DNA of 43,904 nucleotides from Clostridium porci (GTDB taxonomy: Bacteria; Bacillota; Clostridia; Lachnospirales; Lachnospiraceae), in contig NZ_VUMD01000022.1 in assembly GCF_009696375.1 (NCBI RefSeq), positions 1-43,904 on the forward strand. The letters are read 5' to 3'. This document shows, piece by piece, positions 25,096 through 32,957 of this stretch. A model generated the notes under the pieces. That model was not told the origin of the DNA and did not search any database. It was given only the letters and a program-made list of their open reading frames with translations. The position numbers and the translations under genes are program-made. How positions within the stretch are numbered: position 1 is the stretch's first letter; each line of letters opens with the position of its first letter.

Positions 25096-25447
25096 TTAAT
25101 ATCTCATCCCAATTTAGTTCAGTTAAAAATCCATCATCCGGAACATATATATGTCCATACATGTTCTTACGATCCATATATAATATGGAATAATTTTTGA
25201 TTATGATTTTTTCATTATCGGTGTTTAATTCTATATCTGTCAATTGTCTTCCTGGATCACTTAATTTCGATGCCAATCGTGTTTTATTTTTTTCAATAAA
25301 CAATTCTGCAACTCTTCTGTTCAAATCTATAATAGGCATGTTAAGTCTATAGTCATCACTAACTAGTATATATGAATTTGCATCTATATTATAAAAGGTT
25401 CCGATTTTAAAAATTGCATCGAAACCTTCTGGTTTATTAAATTTCAT
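25073..25447 (-). CDS. Unknown 124-residue protein
   Basis: This soluble protein begins MKFNKPEGFDAIFKIGTFYN and ends in an acidic segment (ELNWDEILNQYS). Its size and pattern resemble small immunity-type proteins, but no family was identified. GGAGAAAA before ATG 25447 supports the start. Its last 20 bases overlap a truncated frame, so its C-terminus may be altered at a recombination junction. AT content is higher than in the flanking operons. Confidence 0.55.
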   Translation of the reverse strand: MKFNKPEGFDAIFKIGTFYNIDANSYILVSDDYRLNMPIIDLNRRVAELFIEKNKTRLASKLSDPGRQLTDIELNTDNEKIIIKNYSILYMDRKNMYGHIYVPDDGFLTELNWDEILNQYSVKE

Positions 25448-25514
25448 ATTTTTCTCCTTTACTGTTTTATATCAATAATATGTCTCAAAACAATACAGGA
25501 TAAGATAATTGCTT

Positions 25515-25545
25515 TTAAAAAAAGAGGAAGACTCCTCTTTTTTGA
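25515..25545 (-). terminator. Symmetric hairpin between two small genes
   Basis: AAAAAAGAGGA pairs with TCCTCTTTTTT, giving T runs on both strands, just after the gene ending at 25578. Confidence 0.75.
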
Positions 25546-25577
25546 TAGTTATTAGGTTTGGTTTTTATTACCTGATC

Positions 25578-25955
25578 TTATTTCCACACAATCTCATCCT
25601 TGTATAGGTAATCCCAGTGATTTCCTTTTACAATATTAATAATCAGTGATTTAAGAAATATCAGTTCCTTGCTGCCTGGCTTGAATTCCATTCCGGAATC
25701 TTCCATTGCATTAAGTATGCTTTCATTGATATGGGTGGCCATTTTATGCGAATTATGTGTCTCACAGATTTCGCCAAAAACATATGCAAAATCAGCTCCA
25801 GTCCAAGTATCCAGGCTTAAGAATGTCAGTTTTTCTGCTTCCTCATCAGTTAAATCAAAATCTTCCAAGGTCTGTCCATACCAGAAAGATTCTTCGCCGG
25901 TTTCATTGTTCCTTGATTTCACAAAATGCCCAAAGCTCTCAAAATCATTTATCAT
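25578..25955 (-). CDS. Unknown 125-residue acidic protein
   Basis: This is a helical acidic protein (EESFWYGQTLEDFDLTDEEA, then ATHINESILNAMEDSGMEF). It has the size and charge of small immunity or anti-defence proteins; this is only an impression. It overlaps the end of the upstream gene by 11 bases, so the two are co-translated. GGAGAAGG lies before ATG 25955. Confidence 0.55.
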   Translation of the reverse strand: MINDFESFGHFVKSRNNETGEESFWYGQTLEDFDLTDEEAEKLTFLSLDTWTGADFAYVFGEICETHNSHKMATHINESILNAMEDSGMEFKPGSKELIFLKSLIINIVKGNHWDYLYKDEIVWK

Positions 25956-26745
25956 TATCCTTCTCCTTTTTCTTTTTATCGAAGTAGTATTGGATATACT
26001 GTCTCTTCATTTGTTTTTCATACTCTGCTTCTTCTTTCATCCGGCTAGGATTATAATAATCAAATCTAAGCATATATGAGGTATCATCTTTATTTTTATC
26101 AATTAACTCAATATGATATGGATAGTCAGGATGGTATTCATAGCAGGTTTCGCATAAAAAGCAACTGATATCTGGTTCATATGAGACAATTTGTCTTATT
26201 ACATCTAAAACATACTTTTTCTCATTCTTCGTAATTTCATGGCCTATTGACATTTCCGTATCCACACATTCTCCTTCTGAAAGGCAGTTCCAGAAGTGGC
26301 TTAATATATTTACCTTTGTTGGGTATTGAGTTTCTGGTTTAATTGCGAATTCTATACGGATATCATTTGGAAATACCTTATAGAGAAATCTTTGGAATTT
26401 AAACAGCATGGACAATGTCTCATATGTATACTCATCCAGATTATGTTTCATTGTCATATCAGGAATGACAAACGTCATGATTTCATTTTCTTTATTAAAA
26501 AAATATCGGTTTATGAGCAGAAGCGAATATGGACTTCTATAGCCATCCGGGCTTTTAATCTCAGTCATATACTTTTCATCATCATATTCCAGTTTCTTAA
26601 ATCCAAGTGCATTATTAAATTTAATTAGATATCCGATGTTTTTCTCGTTTGTGTAATTATGTGTAAAAGCTTTTCCTGCATATCTAAGACGCTCTTTATA
26701 GGACATCGGCTTGGCACCATATACAGTCATGACAATATTATTCAT
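25945..26745 (-). CDS. Unknown 266-residue protein
   Basis: This soluble protein has a Cys-rich segment in its C-terminal half (DISCFLCETCYEYHPDYPYH) that may bind a metal and a highly charged Lys/Glu-rich tail. No family was recognised. Its start codon overlaps the stop of a decayed frame upstream (ATGA), a sign that an intact partner gene once preceded it. There is no other good ribosome binding site. Confidence 0.55.
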   Translation of the reverse strand: MNNIVMTVYGAKPMSYKERLRYAGKAFTHNYTNEKNIGYLIKFNNALGFKKLEYDDEKYMTEIKSPDGYRSPYSLLLINRYFFNKENEIMTFVIPDMTMKHNLDEYTYETLSMLFKFQRFLYKVFPNDIRIEFAIKPETQYPTKVNILSHFWNCLSEGECVDTEMSIGHEITKNEKKYVLDVIRQIVSYEPDISCFLCETCYEYHPDYPYHIELIDKNKDDTSYMLRFDYYNPSRMKEEAEYEKQMKRQYIQYYFDKKKKEKDNDK

Positions 26746-27046
26746 ATTAGATTCCCTCTATTTCTATCGTAAACTTTAATATTTTGGCTTTCTGCGTAGC
26801 TGCAGAGTTCTTTTACTTCTTCATTTGATTCATCATAGGAAAGTATAATAGCTACTTACCTGGTAAATATCGGTAAATTGAAATAACATAATCAGCCTCT
26901 CTTTCTGTAATAACTTTAGCGCGGCTATTTTTAATTTCAAAAACAGCATTCACTACTTTTCTAAAATCATTTGGGAAACGGATTTGTTGTAATTTTGATT
27001 TGAATTCAATATACAGATTATGCCAAGACTGATTTTGAATGTTTTT
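26742..27046 (-). pseudogene. Decayed gene upstream of the 266-residue gene
   Basis: The minus strand holds two frames that read as one protein: FPNDFRKVVNAVFEIKNSRA and EADYVISIYRYLPGK end at a stop near 26855, and then ILSYDESNEEVKELCSYAES continues in another frame to a stop overlapping the next gene's ATG. There is no start codon, so the 5' end is missing and at least one frameshift is present. Confidence 0.5.
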
Positions 27047-27059
27047 TTACTCAGGCAGC

Positions 27060-27125
27060 CAGTTCTGTAAGCCTGGTGTTAATTTCCTCATATCTTTTTT
27101 TTGGCAGCTTCATTTATATTGATGA
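27060..27125 (-). repeat. Duplicated fragment of the coiled-coil gene at 32.9 kb
   Basis: These 66 bases match 32847-32911 except for one extra T in a T run. There they encode ININEAAKKRYEEINTRLTE near the start of a 100-residue protein. Here the copy has no start, is frameshifted, and its first bases supply the last codons and stop of the upstream membrane protein gene. Confidence 0.8.
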
Positions 27126-28109
27126 GATGCAGATGTCGTTTCCGATGGCAATGTAACCATAGTCATTAGTTGCTTTGGTACAGCCGCGTTGCGCAAGGAC
27201 AGAATTCCAGTAGCCCTGCTGCAGCCGACCGTAGTCATTATAGAGCTTAATGACGTCTTTCCCTTCGATGGCCAGATCAATCCATTCCGGAATGTCAGAA
27301 ATTTCATACCATTCACATTCGCCGGTGATGGCGTTCATAATAATCAGTCCGTCCGGCTTCTTTGCAGAAAACAGCGTTTGCGGAGTTTCTGTCATGATTG
27401 TCCAATACGGTGTACCCGCATCATCCAACTGGAAAATCCGGTTTCCAAAATGTTTGTTTGGGAAATTGGTTCTGGCATGTCGCACGACATCCTGCTCAAA
27501 GAATGCGGATGGTGAATATTTCATGCCGGTTTCCAGCTTGACATATTGGGCCTCTCCGGTTTCTGGATCCACGATCACATAGCCTGGAACACCATTGTGC
27601 TTGTTGGACTTCCATTTCCAATAACTGTTGTAAAGAAGCGGCGCCACCTTTACCACTTTCCCGTTATCAATGATCGTGGCATAGCCGGCCGGTCTAAATT
27701 GGGAAACGACATCAGTCAGTTCACCGATGGCTCGGTTTCCGATCATGTATGCCGTATCGCTGTCCATCAGTGGAATTTTCTTTAGATCGGATACTGTGGG
27801 AATATCTTCTTCAAACGATCCTTCCTCTACTGTGATTCGATTTGCATATGCAGGCGCATTGAATGCCTTTGATGACATAAAAGTCTGACATACCACTACA
27901 TAAAAGGTAAGGAATGTAGCGCCTACAAGCATGGCTCGTGTGGTCACGTATGCTACGTTATCGTTTTTTGCCCCCTTGTAGCTAATGGTCAGGCCGGCAA
28001 AAACGCTGATAAAAAGCAGGTTCCAAAATGTCGAGGATGTCATCGTTGCGGGCAGGCACATGATATAACTCCCGCCGCAATACAGGATAGCGCCTACAAT
28101 GAAACCCAA
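27114..28109 (-). CDS. Membrane protein of 331 residues, unknown, 3' end at a recombination junction
   Basis: The N-terminal roughly 95 residues hold three hydrophobic segments; the remaining soluble part is beta-rich with repeated phrases such as PGYVIVDPETGEAQYV and GLIIMNAITGECEWYE, like a PepSY-type or propeller-like domain. The start is unclear. TTG 28109 is in frame but 21 bases from AAAGGAG, whereas an in-frame ATA at 28121 is at the ideal 9 bases. The last three residues and stop come from the duplicated fragment at 27060-27125, so the true C-terminus may be lost. Confidence 0.65.
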   Translation of the reverse strand: MGFIVGAILYCGGSYIMCLPATMTSSTFWNLLFISVFAGLTISYKGAKNDNVAYVTTRAMLVGATFLTFYVVVCQTFMSSKAFNAPAYANRITVEEGSFEEDIPTVSDLKKIPLMDSDTAYMIGNRAIGELTDVVSQFRPAGYATIIDNGKVVKVAPLLYNSYWKWKSNKHNGVPGYVIVDPETGEAQYVKLETGMKYSPSAFFEQDVVRHARTNFPNKHFGNRIFQLDDAGTPYWTIMTETPQTLFSAKKPDGLIIMNAITGECEWYEISDIPEWIDLAIEGKDVIKLYNDYGRLQQGYWNSVLAQRGCTKATNDYGYIAIGNDICISSI

Positions 28110-28156
28110 TAATACACTTATGTTGTTATTCTCCTTTAAGTATTGTATTTTTTGTT

Positions 28157-28213
28157 ATCATATCAGCTTCATGGAACTTTTGCCAAAAATGAAGTTTGCG
28201 GATAAGAAAAAAT
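28157..28213 (-). promoter_or_regulatory. Promoter with conserved upstream element, copy 6
   Basis: On the minus strand TTTTTTCTTATCCGCAA (to 28196), 9 bases, TTGGCA (28186-28181), 18 bases, TATGAT (28162-28157). It points at the membrane protein gene. The element lies 10 bases from a CRISPR repeat. Confidence 0.65.
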
Positions 28214-28222
28214 GCATTTTTA

Positions 28223-28250
28223 GAATCACCCCCGCGTGTGCGGGGAAAAC
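28223..28250 (-). CRISPR. Solitary type I-E-like repeat with leader
   Basis: This one intact 28-base repeat reads on the minus strand GTTTTCCCCGCACACG, then CGGGGGTGATTC. It is flanked on its right by the same leader as the arrays at 21.8 and 29.9 kb. There is no spacer or second repeat: this is an empty array. Confidence 0.7.
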
Positions 28251-28313
28251 ACTTAGAAAAGCCTTATTTTAAGCCATGTCCATTTTGGAGAAAGCGCATT
28301 TTCATTTAACTGT
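28251..28313 (-). promoter_or_regulatory. CRISPR leader, copy 2
   Basis: It is nearly identical to 21826-21888 over the 35 bases next to the repeat and similar to the end (TTTTCATTTAACTG on the plus strand). Confidence 0.7.
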
Positions 28314-28352
28314 TATACCTGCCTTATATCCCCATAGAGCAATCAGGGAGAT

Positions 28353-29795
28353 TTACTGGATTTTTGGCAATACTTCCTCATTATTTTTTTTCTCCGATGT
28401 CAAAGCCAGTTTTGGAATCCAGTTTTCTTCCGTTACTTTTCGCAAATTCTCAGGTACGCACTCAATCAGAGCCGAGTTTTGTGCCAGGGCCATGTCGATC
28501 AGCCAGAAGTCATCACCGTTTTGCATCACGTCGATACTCCACTGGCCGGATAAATGAAGCCTTGGCAGCAGTGTCTCAATTTCCATTCTTACTCTGTCCT
28601 TATTTTCCTCGTACCGTCTCATCAGTGTTTCTTTGTGTGATTTATAGATGATGTAGTCGTGGATCTGGTGCGGACTGTTTGCATCCTCTTTGTGACCAAA
28701 GCGTTTTTCCATGGTGTTTGGTCCCCAGTACGGGCTGATACCGAGGACTGTATTGGTGTCACAATCCACAAATACGCGGTATTCCGTATGTAACGGCAGT
28801 CCCTTGTAGATGCACGGGTTATTTTCCTTATCCGGAATAAACTCGCGGACCACCCATTCGTTGGTGGTGGAGACGCCGTAAATACAGGGGCTGGTTAGCG
28901 GCCCTGCCATCATTACAGCCTGATGCTGGATATAGAGGAGATATTCTCCTAACTCCGCCACTTCCTTTTCTCCATGCACATGGGCGTTTCGAAAATCAAA
29001 TTTGGACGAATATGTTCCCGTTTTAATGAAATACTCTTTCTTTCTGTCCAGGCCAAATGCTTTTTCGCAGAATCGATCTACGATTTTTAAGGTCGTGGCG
29101 GTTAATGCAGAGTATTCGCATCTTGTCAGTTGCAACAGTGTCAGCGGTACTTTAATGATCGTTGTTGCTGGGATCTTAAAAAATGCACTGTCTTTTACCG
29201 CTTCCACCAGTGCCGACAGCCAGTGACCCATGGAATTTGGGTTCGTGCCGATCATCTGATACATAATGCTATCAAGGTCCTGAATATCCAAGCCCTGGCG
29301 GAACAGATGATAATACTGCATGTTTTTGGTAGCTCGGTAATCGGCATACATCTGTACAATCATGGTGTACGCCGGTTCACGGATGTCGCGTTTCATCAGT
29401 GTGCCCGTAAGCTGTGGACGCAGACTGTACGGCAGCGTCTGGATTTCTTCGTTGCTTACTGCAGGACCAAGGGCGTTATGCTGATACAAACGCTTCGAAT
29501 CAGCTTTTCCATTGTATACATATGCGACCGTTTGCTGCAAAAGTTCGTCCACGATACGTTCTACCATGTCTATGGGGATACTTTCGCTTCCTTCCGGATG
29601 GTTTTTGGCAATCGCTTGTTTGGCACACTGCTCAAAGAAATTGTCCGATTGAGTGTCCATGAGTGCATTGTCCTGATATGCTCTCTCAAAAGCCTCCAGA
29701 GCTTCCGGAGTGGTTTGCAAAACTTTTGCAATCTTATCTTTTTCGGCCAACGCTTTGAGCTTCGTGTGGCTAAATACATTGTTGAGATTAAACAT
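28353..29795 (-). CDS. Cdc123/D123-like ATP-grasp protein
   Basis: The protein has 480 residues. The N-terminal roughly 250 residues are helical and unassigned. The C-terminal part contains WVVREFIPDKE, HTEYRVFVDCDTN and QWSIDVMQNGDDFWLIDMAL, matching the order of conserved blocks in D123/Cdc123-like ATP-grasp proteins (REFIP, E-R-F-V, WxxDV, LID-N). In eukaryotes Cdc123 helps assemble eIF2; bacterial and phage relatives may be peptide or RNA ligases. AAAGGAAAG before ATG 29795 sets the start. A CCATAATT site and a two-repeat CRISPR unit lie upstream. Confidence 0.5.
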   Translation of the reverse strand: MFNLNNVFSHTKLKALAEKDKIAKVLQTTPEALEAFERAYQDNALMDTQSDNFFEQCAKQAIAKNHPEGSESIPIDMVERIVDELLQQTVAYVYNGKADSKRLYQHNALGPAVSNEEIQTLPYSLRPQLTGTLMKRDIREPAYTMIVQMYADYRATKNMQYYHLFRQGLDIQDLDSIMYQMIGTNPNSMGHWLSALVEAVKDSAFFKIPATTIIKVPLTLLQLTRCEYSALTATTLKIVDRFCEKAFGLDRKKEYFIKTGTYSSKFDFRNAHVHGEKEVAELGEYLLYIQHQAVMMAGPLTSPCIYGVSTTNEWVVREFIPDKENNPCIYKGLPLHTEYRVFVDCDTNTVLGISPYWGPNTMEKRFGHKEDANSPHQIHDYIIYKSHKETLMRRYEENKDRVRMEIETLLPRLHLSGQWSIDVMQNGDDFWLIDMALAQNSALIECVPENLRKVTEENWIPKLALTSEKKNNEEVLPKIQ

Positions 29796-29831
29796 AACTT
29801 TCCTTTCTGCGTACTGTAATTCCTTAATACG

Positions 29832-29848
29832 TTTCAGGACAATTATGG
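29832..29848 (-). promoter_or_regulatory. CCATAATT promoter-like motif, copy D
   Basis: On the minus strand CCATAATTGTCCTGAAA, about 50 bases before the start at 29795 and 4 bases downstream of a CRISPR repeat. Confidence 0.55.
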
Positions 29849-29851
29849 AAA

Positions 29852-29937
29852 GGGACACCCCCGCTTACGCGGGGAAAACTAGCCCTGGGTCTACATGGAA
29901 GTAGCCTTAGGGGGAACACCCCGGGTGCGGGGAATAC
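29852..29937 (-). CRISPR. Two-repeat type I-E-like CRISPR array
   Basis: Repeats at 29852-29879 and 29912-29937 (the latter two bases short) flank one 32-base spacer. The leader lies on the right at 29938-30000, so it is read on the minus strand toward the ATP-grasp gene. Confidence 0.8.
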
Positions 29938-30000
29938 ACTTAGAAAAGCCGTATTGTAAGCCATTTCTAATTTAGAAAAGGCCTATTTCCATTTAACTGT
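29938..30000 (-). promoter_or_regulatory. CRISPR leader, copy 3
   Basis: Shares with the two other leaders the stretches ACTTAGAAAAGCC, AAGCCATTTCTAATTT and CATTTAACTG on the plus strand. Confidence 0.7.
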
Positions 30001-30049
30001 CGCAGAATTTATGATGTTTGGGAGTGCATTCACATAGATTCCATATTGT

Positions 30050-30298
30050 TTAATTATACTTGCGGATTATTTCGGTAATCTCCTCTTCTGTTGCTCCGAG
30101 TTTTCGAAGACGTTTATGTACCAGTTCGTTATGACCGATTATAAATCCTTTGGTGGATTCCTCTACCCCATTGCGAACAGTATTCAGACACTTCCTATAC
30201 TCATTCATAATGAAACATTCGGTTGTAATTAAAGAACCAAATGCCAATAAAACAAGGATATCAATTATTGTGAAAAGAAATACAAAAAGTATAAACAT
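30050..30298 (-). CDS. Small membrane protein, 82 residues
   Basis: One long N-terminal transmembrane helix (FVFLFTIIDILVLLAFGSLI) is followed by a soluble helical tail ending LGATEEEITEIIRKYN. No family was recognised. TAGGAGG is just before ATG 30298. It follows the 105-residue membrane protein gene by 12 bases, so they form a pair. Confidence 0.65.
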   Translation of the reverse strand: MFILFVFLFTIIDILVLLAFGSLITTECFIMNEYRKCLNTVRNGVEESTKGFIIGHNELVHKRLRKLGATEEEITEIIRKYN

Positions 30299-30310
30299 AA
30301 GAACCTCCTA

Positions 30311-30628
30311 CTAAATGAAGTACAGGATTACCGGGGCAACAAAAGGTACAATAAATAATAATGTAAATACTGCATATCCAATCGTTAGCCCACAAAGCTG
30401 ACAATCAGTAAATCCGTCACACTTGACGTAGGTCCATCTAATCATTGTTCTGTATCCTAATACGTGAATCACTAAGAATACAGATAATAAACCAATAGGT
30501 CCTAATACAGCAAATATAATCTGAATTGTAAGGTTCCAAGCCACCAGAATATCATCGAGAGAATTTATGTTCTGTGACGTTAATTTTTCGACTAACTGGT
30601 AAAGCGTTTCAATATATGAGTGTAGCAT
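30311..30628 (-). CDS. Small membrane protein, 105 residues
   Basis: It has two or three transmembrane segments (IQIIFAVLGPIGLLSVFLVI and TIGYAVFTLLFIVPFVAPVI) and a short Cys-containing loop (CDGFTDCQLCG) that may bind a metal. No family was recognised. AAGGAGGGAGAG before ATG 30628 sets the start; the frame is open to 30676. It is probably transcribed from the promoter at 30826-30881. Confidence 0.65.
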   Translation of the reverse strand: MLHSYIETLYQLVEKLTSQNINSLDDILVAWNLTIQIIFAVLGPIGLLSVFLVIHVLGYRTMIRWTYVKCDGFTDCQLCGLTIGYAVFTLLFIVPFVAPVILYFI

Positions 30629-30671
30629 ACTCTCCCTCCTTACTTTTTGTGAGCCATTTTTATATTGATTT

Positions 30672-30800
30672 GACACTCCCCACAGTTAAAACATGGGATT
30701 CTCGTTTCATTCGGGTCTGCATGGTTATCCACGTCTTACGTCCCGTCCACGAAGGGCCTGTCCGGCCCTTTTTGTACGCTTTGTGTACCAGCACCTCGGC
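30672..30800. other. Gene-free stretch with hairpins, possible IS200/IS605 end remnant
   Basis: TGACACTCCCCACAG, later TGGGATTCTCG, and the stem GGGCC/GGCCC at about 30750-30766 look like the conserved region next to tnpB genes of IS200/IS605 elements. No transposase or tnpB coding sequence is present. The match is from memory. Confidence 0.25.
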
Positions 30801-30825
30801 TGTCTCCTTTCATTGATGTATGTCC

Positions 30826-30881
30826 AGTGTACAGCACCAAACAGCGATTTTCAAAATCCGAGATTGTGCGGATATGAAAAA
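30826..30881 (-). promoter_or_regulatory. Promoter with conserved upstream element, copy 7
   Basis: On the minus strand ATTTTTCATATCCGCAC (30881-30865), 11 bases, TTGAAA (30853-30848), 16 bases, TACACT (30831-30826). About 40 following bases resemble copy 5. Confidence 0.55.
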
Positions 30882-30939
30882 TCTTACTTTTTTTGTAAGG
30901 AAAGGGGTTTTACGGCGTTACTTGATAATACGATTTATA

Positions 30940-30999
30940 TTTTTCTTATCCGCAACATTTTAATTCCATTATTCATACTCTTCATCCTTTTCCATAATT
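30940..30999 (+). promoter_or_regulatory. Upstream element (copy 8) and CCATAATT motif in tandem, plus strand
   Basis: TTTTTCTTATCCGCAA at 30940-30955 and CCATAATT at 30992-30999 (continuing GTCATGAAA) both point right toward the gene at 31088. No good -35/-10 pair follows the element here, so CCATAATT may be the core promoter. Confidence 0.55.
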
Positions 31000-31087
31000 G
31001 TCATGAAAGGTATAGGTATCGGAGATTTTTAGTTCCGACCTTTCTTTTTCAATACACCCACAATAGGGCCAATAGGAGGAAAAAGAA

Positions 31088-31459
31088 ATGATGATTACAA
31101 GTGTTGTCAAAAAGACATCAGCAGAAATGCTGAAGGCAGAAAACTATGGATTGTATCTCCAGGTTTATGATGCGGCGAAAGAAGTCCGTCAGGATCTGTA
31201 CCAGATGCACTATAGTACCAATCCGGAAGATCGTTACGTGGCGACAGCATGCTTCGATGATGATTTGGCGGAGTTTATGAAGCTGATCAAGCAGGCGAAT
31301 ATCTTTTTGTCCACAAACTACAATATGCATTTGACCAGATACGATGATGAACTTCGGAAGAAGGGCGGAAAATACGCTCTGACGAAGGAAATTATCACTG
31401 TTTGGGATGCCATTATGTTTGAGGCACATCAACAGAATCGTCAGCAGAGACTTGCATAA
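31088..31459 (+). CDS. Unknown 123-residue helical protein
   Basis: This soluble helical protein is one of only two rightward genes in the accessory region. No family was recognised; segments such as ENYGLYLQVYDAAKEVRQDL and DDDLAEFMKLIKQANIFL suggest a small helical bundle. AGGAGG lies 8 bases before ATG 31088, with another ATG immediately after. It has both promoter signatures upstream and ends at a terminator shared with the Fic gene. Confidence 0.65.
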   Translation: MMITSVVKKTSAEMLKAENYGLYLQVYDAAKEVRQDLYQMHYSTNPEDRYVATACFDDDLAEFMKLIKQANIFLSTNYNMHLTRYDDELRKKGGKYALTKEIITVWDAIMFEAHQQNRQQRLA

Positions 31460-31472
31460 GTCGGAACAGAAG

Positions 31473-31507
31473 AAATCCCCAAAGCGAAAGCTAAGGGGAT
31501 TTTTTTT
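31473..31507. terminator. Terminator between converging genes
   Basis: AAATCCCC pairs with GGGGATTTTTTTT around a 14-base loop. It lies between the stop at 31459 and the converging Fic gene. Confidence 0.8.
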
Positions 31508-31526
31508 GTGGTATTTTTTGATTTTG

Positions 31527-32453
31527 TTATCGCTCCTCAAATTCATCTTCCAGACTGACATGCATTGGCTCGTTGATTTCAGTTAGTGCCGTGTTTCGGC
31601 TGCCTGATGCCAAAAAGCGTTCCAGATCCTGCATAGGTGAGATTTGCGTTTGATGTTCTTGACTGTAATCCAGAAGAAATGTTTGGGCTATATTATAGTA
31701 CCGCTCTTGTTCTTGCTGAAAATAAGTCACCAATGGCTCGTATTTTCCGCATGTTTGTGCTTGATTTAGAGCATGGTAATATTGTTCTTTATCCTCATCT
31801 CGTATAATGATTGGAATGATCCCATTGTTTAAACACTCTTTGAACAACAACATACGTCCTACACGGCCATTTCCGTCCTGGAATGGATGAATCTTTTCGA
31901 AAGCGGCATGAAACCACGCCATCACCTGAATCGTGGTCTCGCTTCTTTCTGCATATTTTTTTAAGAATTGCTGCATATATCCAGATACTTGGTCAGGTCT
32001 TGCTGTTTCGATATTGGAGACCATGTTGATCCGATTTTTATATTCGCCAACTGGATATCCGTTGGCCATATCTTCGAAAACACCTGCTTTTAACCGGTAG
32101 TGATAGGATTTAATCAAATCTTCTGTCAGAGGTGCATTCCATGTTTTTAACATTTCGTTAAACATAGAAAAGTGCCCCGTCATTTCTTCGATATCCTTTG
32201 CGCGGTAGACAATTTCTCCAGAGGACCGCAATGTTCCCGTATGAAATAAAGATGCAGTTTGGTCTGGCGTCAATGTACTGCCTTCGATTTTATTTGAATT
32301 ATATGCCATTTCCGTCTGGGTTTTTGCATAGATACCGCTGCGGTCTGATTTTTTAAATTCAATCATCATCCTGTCAATGAGGCTTGTGACTATATGGGCA
32401 GATTCTTCCACAGTTAATTCTGGTAACTCCTTCTTGATGATTTTATTATTCAC
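31527..32453 (-). CDS. Fic-domain AMPylase-type protein 2
   Basis: This 308-residue protein has HPFQDGNGRVGRMLLFKECL, the full Fic catalytic loop, and an N-terminal inhibitory motif in MAYNSNKIEGSTLT. The last 50 residues are an acidic extension with no assigned domain. The start is probably GTG 32453, since GGGAGG lies 8 bases before it; TTG 32459 is closer to that site than is usual. It resembles Fic protein 1 in class but not closely in sequence. No antitoxin gene is next to it. Confidence 0.9.
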   Translation of the reverse strand: MNNKIIKKELPELTVEESAHIVTSLIDRMMIEFKKSDRSGIYAKTQTEMAYNSNKIEGSTLTPDQTASLFHTGTLRSSGEIVYRAKDIEEMTGHFSMFNEMLKTWNAPLTEDLIKSYHYRLKAGVFEDMANGYPVGEYKNRINMVSNIETARPDQVSGYMQQFLKKYAERSETTIQVMAWFHAAFEKIHPFQDGNGRVGRMLLFKECLNNGIIPIIIRDEDKEQYYHALNQAQTCGKYEPLVTYFQQEQERYYNIAQTFLLDYSQEHQTQISPMQDLERFLASGSRNTALTEINEPMHVSLEDEFEER

Positions 32454-32485
32454 TTTCAATACCTCCCTTGACTACTTTTATTGAT

Positions 32486-32514
32486 ATTTTACTGGAGCAC
32501 CTTGCTATTTGCAA
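32486..32514 (-). promoter_or_regulatory. Promoter of Fic protein 2
   Basis: On the minus strand TTGCAA (32514-32509), 17 bases, TAAAAT (32491-32486), 33 bases before the GTG start. The conserved upstream element is absent. A small hairpin CTTGC/GCAAG overlaps the -35. Confidence 0.65.
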
Positions 32515-32554
32515 GTGTTTTATAGCTGAATGTGCTTTTACTGATACCGATTGT

Positions 32555-32581
32555 AAAAACCTCCATCGGGTGATGAAGGTT
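32555..32581 (-). terminator. Terminator of the coiled-coil gene
   Basis: AACCTTCATC pairs with GATGGAGGTT (one G-T pair) and runs into TTTT on the minus strand, 38 bases after the stop at 32619. Confidence 0.8.
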
Positions 32582-32618
32582 CATTGTTCTAGCTTTTTTG
32601 GGCATTCCACACGCACAT

Positions 32619-32921
32619 TTAATCGTTACCATCCATCTCAGCCAACATCTGTTCGATATCGTTGGTAATCCCCAACTCATCTTCCAGCTGCACTTTCTCT
32701 GCCTCCAGACGTACCATCTCTTCGTACTCTGCCGCATGTTTTTCCTGGATTTTTCTGTAAAGTGCTTCTGTCAGTCCACCCTCTTTGCGGGCTCTTTTAG
32801 AAAGAGAGTCGCCTCTTTCATCACGCTGATATCCAAGGATGGTATTCAGTTCTGTAAGCCTGGTGTTAATTTCCTCATATCTTTTTTTGGCAGCTTCATT
32901 TATATTGATGATCTTTGTCAT
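32619..32921 (-). CDS. Coiled-coil protein of 100 residues
   Basis: The protein is almost entirely charged helix with heptad-like spacing (KRYEEINTRLTELNTI and AEYEEMVRLEAEKVQLEDEL). No domain was recognised. AAAGGAAAT precedes ATG 32921. Its promoter is the best example of the element-type class. Codons 4-25 are duplicated as a dead fragment at 27060-27125, so a related gene once stood there. Confidence 0.7.
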   Translation of the reverse strand: MTKIININEAAKKRYEEINTRLTELNTILGYQRDERGDSLSKRARKEGGLTEALYRKIQEKHAAEYEEMVRLEAEKVQLEDELGITNDIEQMLAEMDGND

Positions 32922-32957
32922 ATCTATATCAATTTCCTTTCTTGATTTGATGACATC

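Noticed and set aside
29130-29819. A 229-codon plus-strand frame
   Set aside because: Antisense shadow of the ATP-grasp gene.
30574-31091. Plus-strand frames between the membrane proteins and the gene at 31088
   Set aside because: No ribosome binding sites, and they cross promoters and hairpins.
32489-32737. An 82-codon minus frame between Fic 2 and the coiled-coil gene
   Set aside because: It crosses a terminator and the Fic 2 promoter and overlaps a better gene out of frame.
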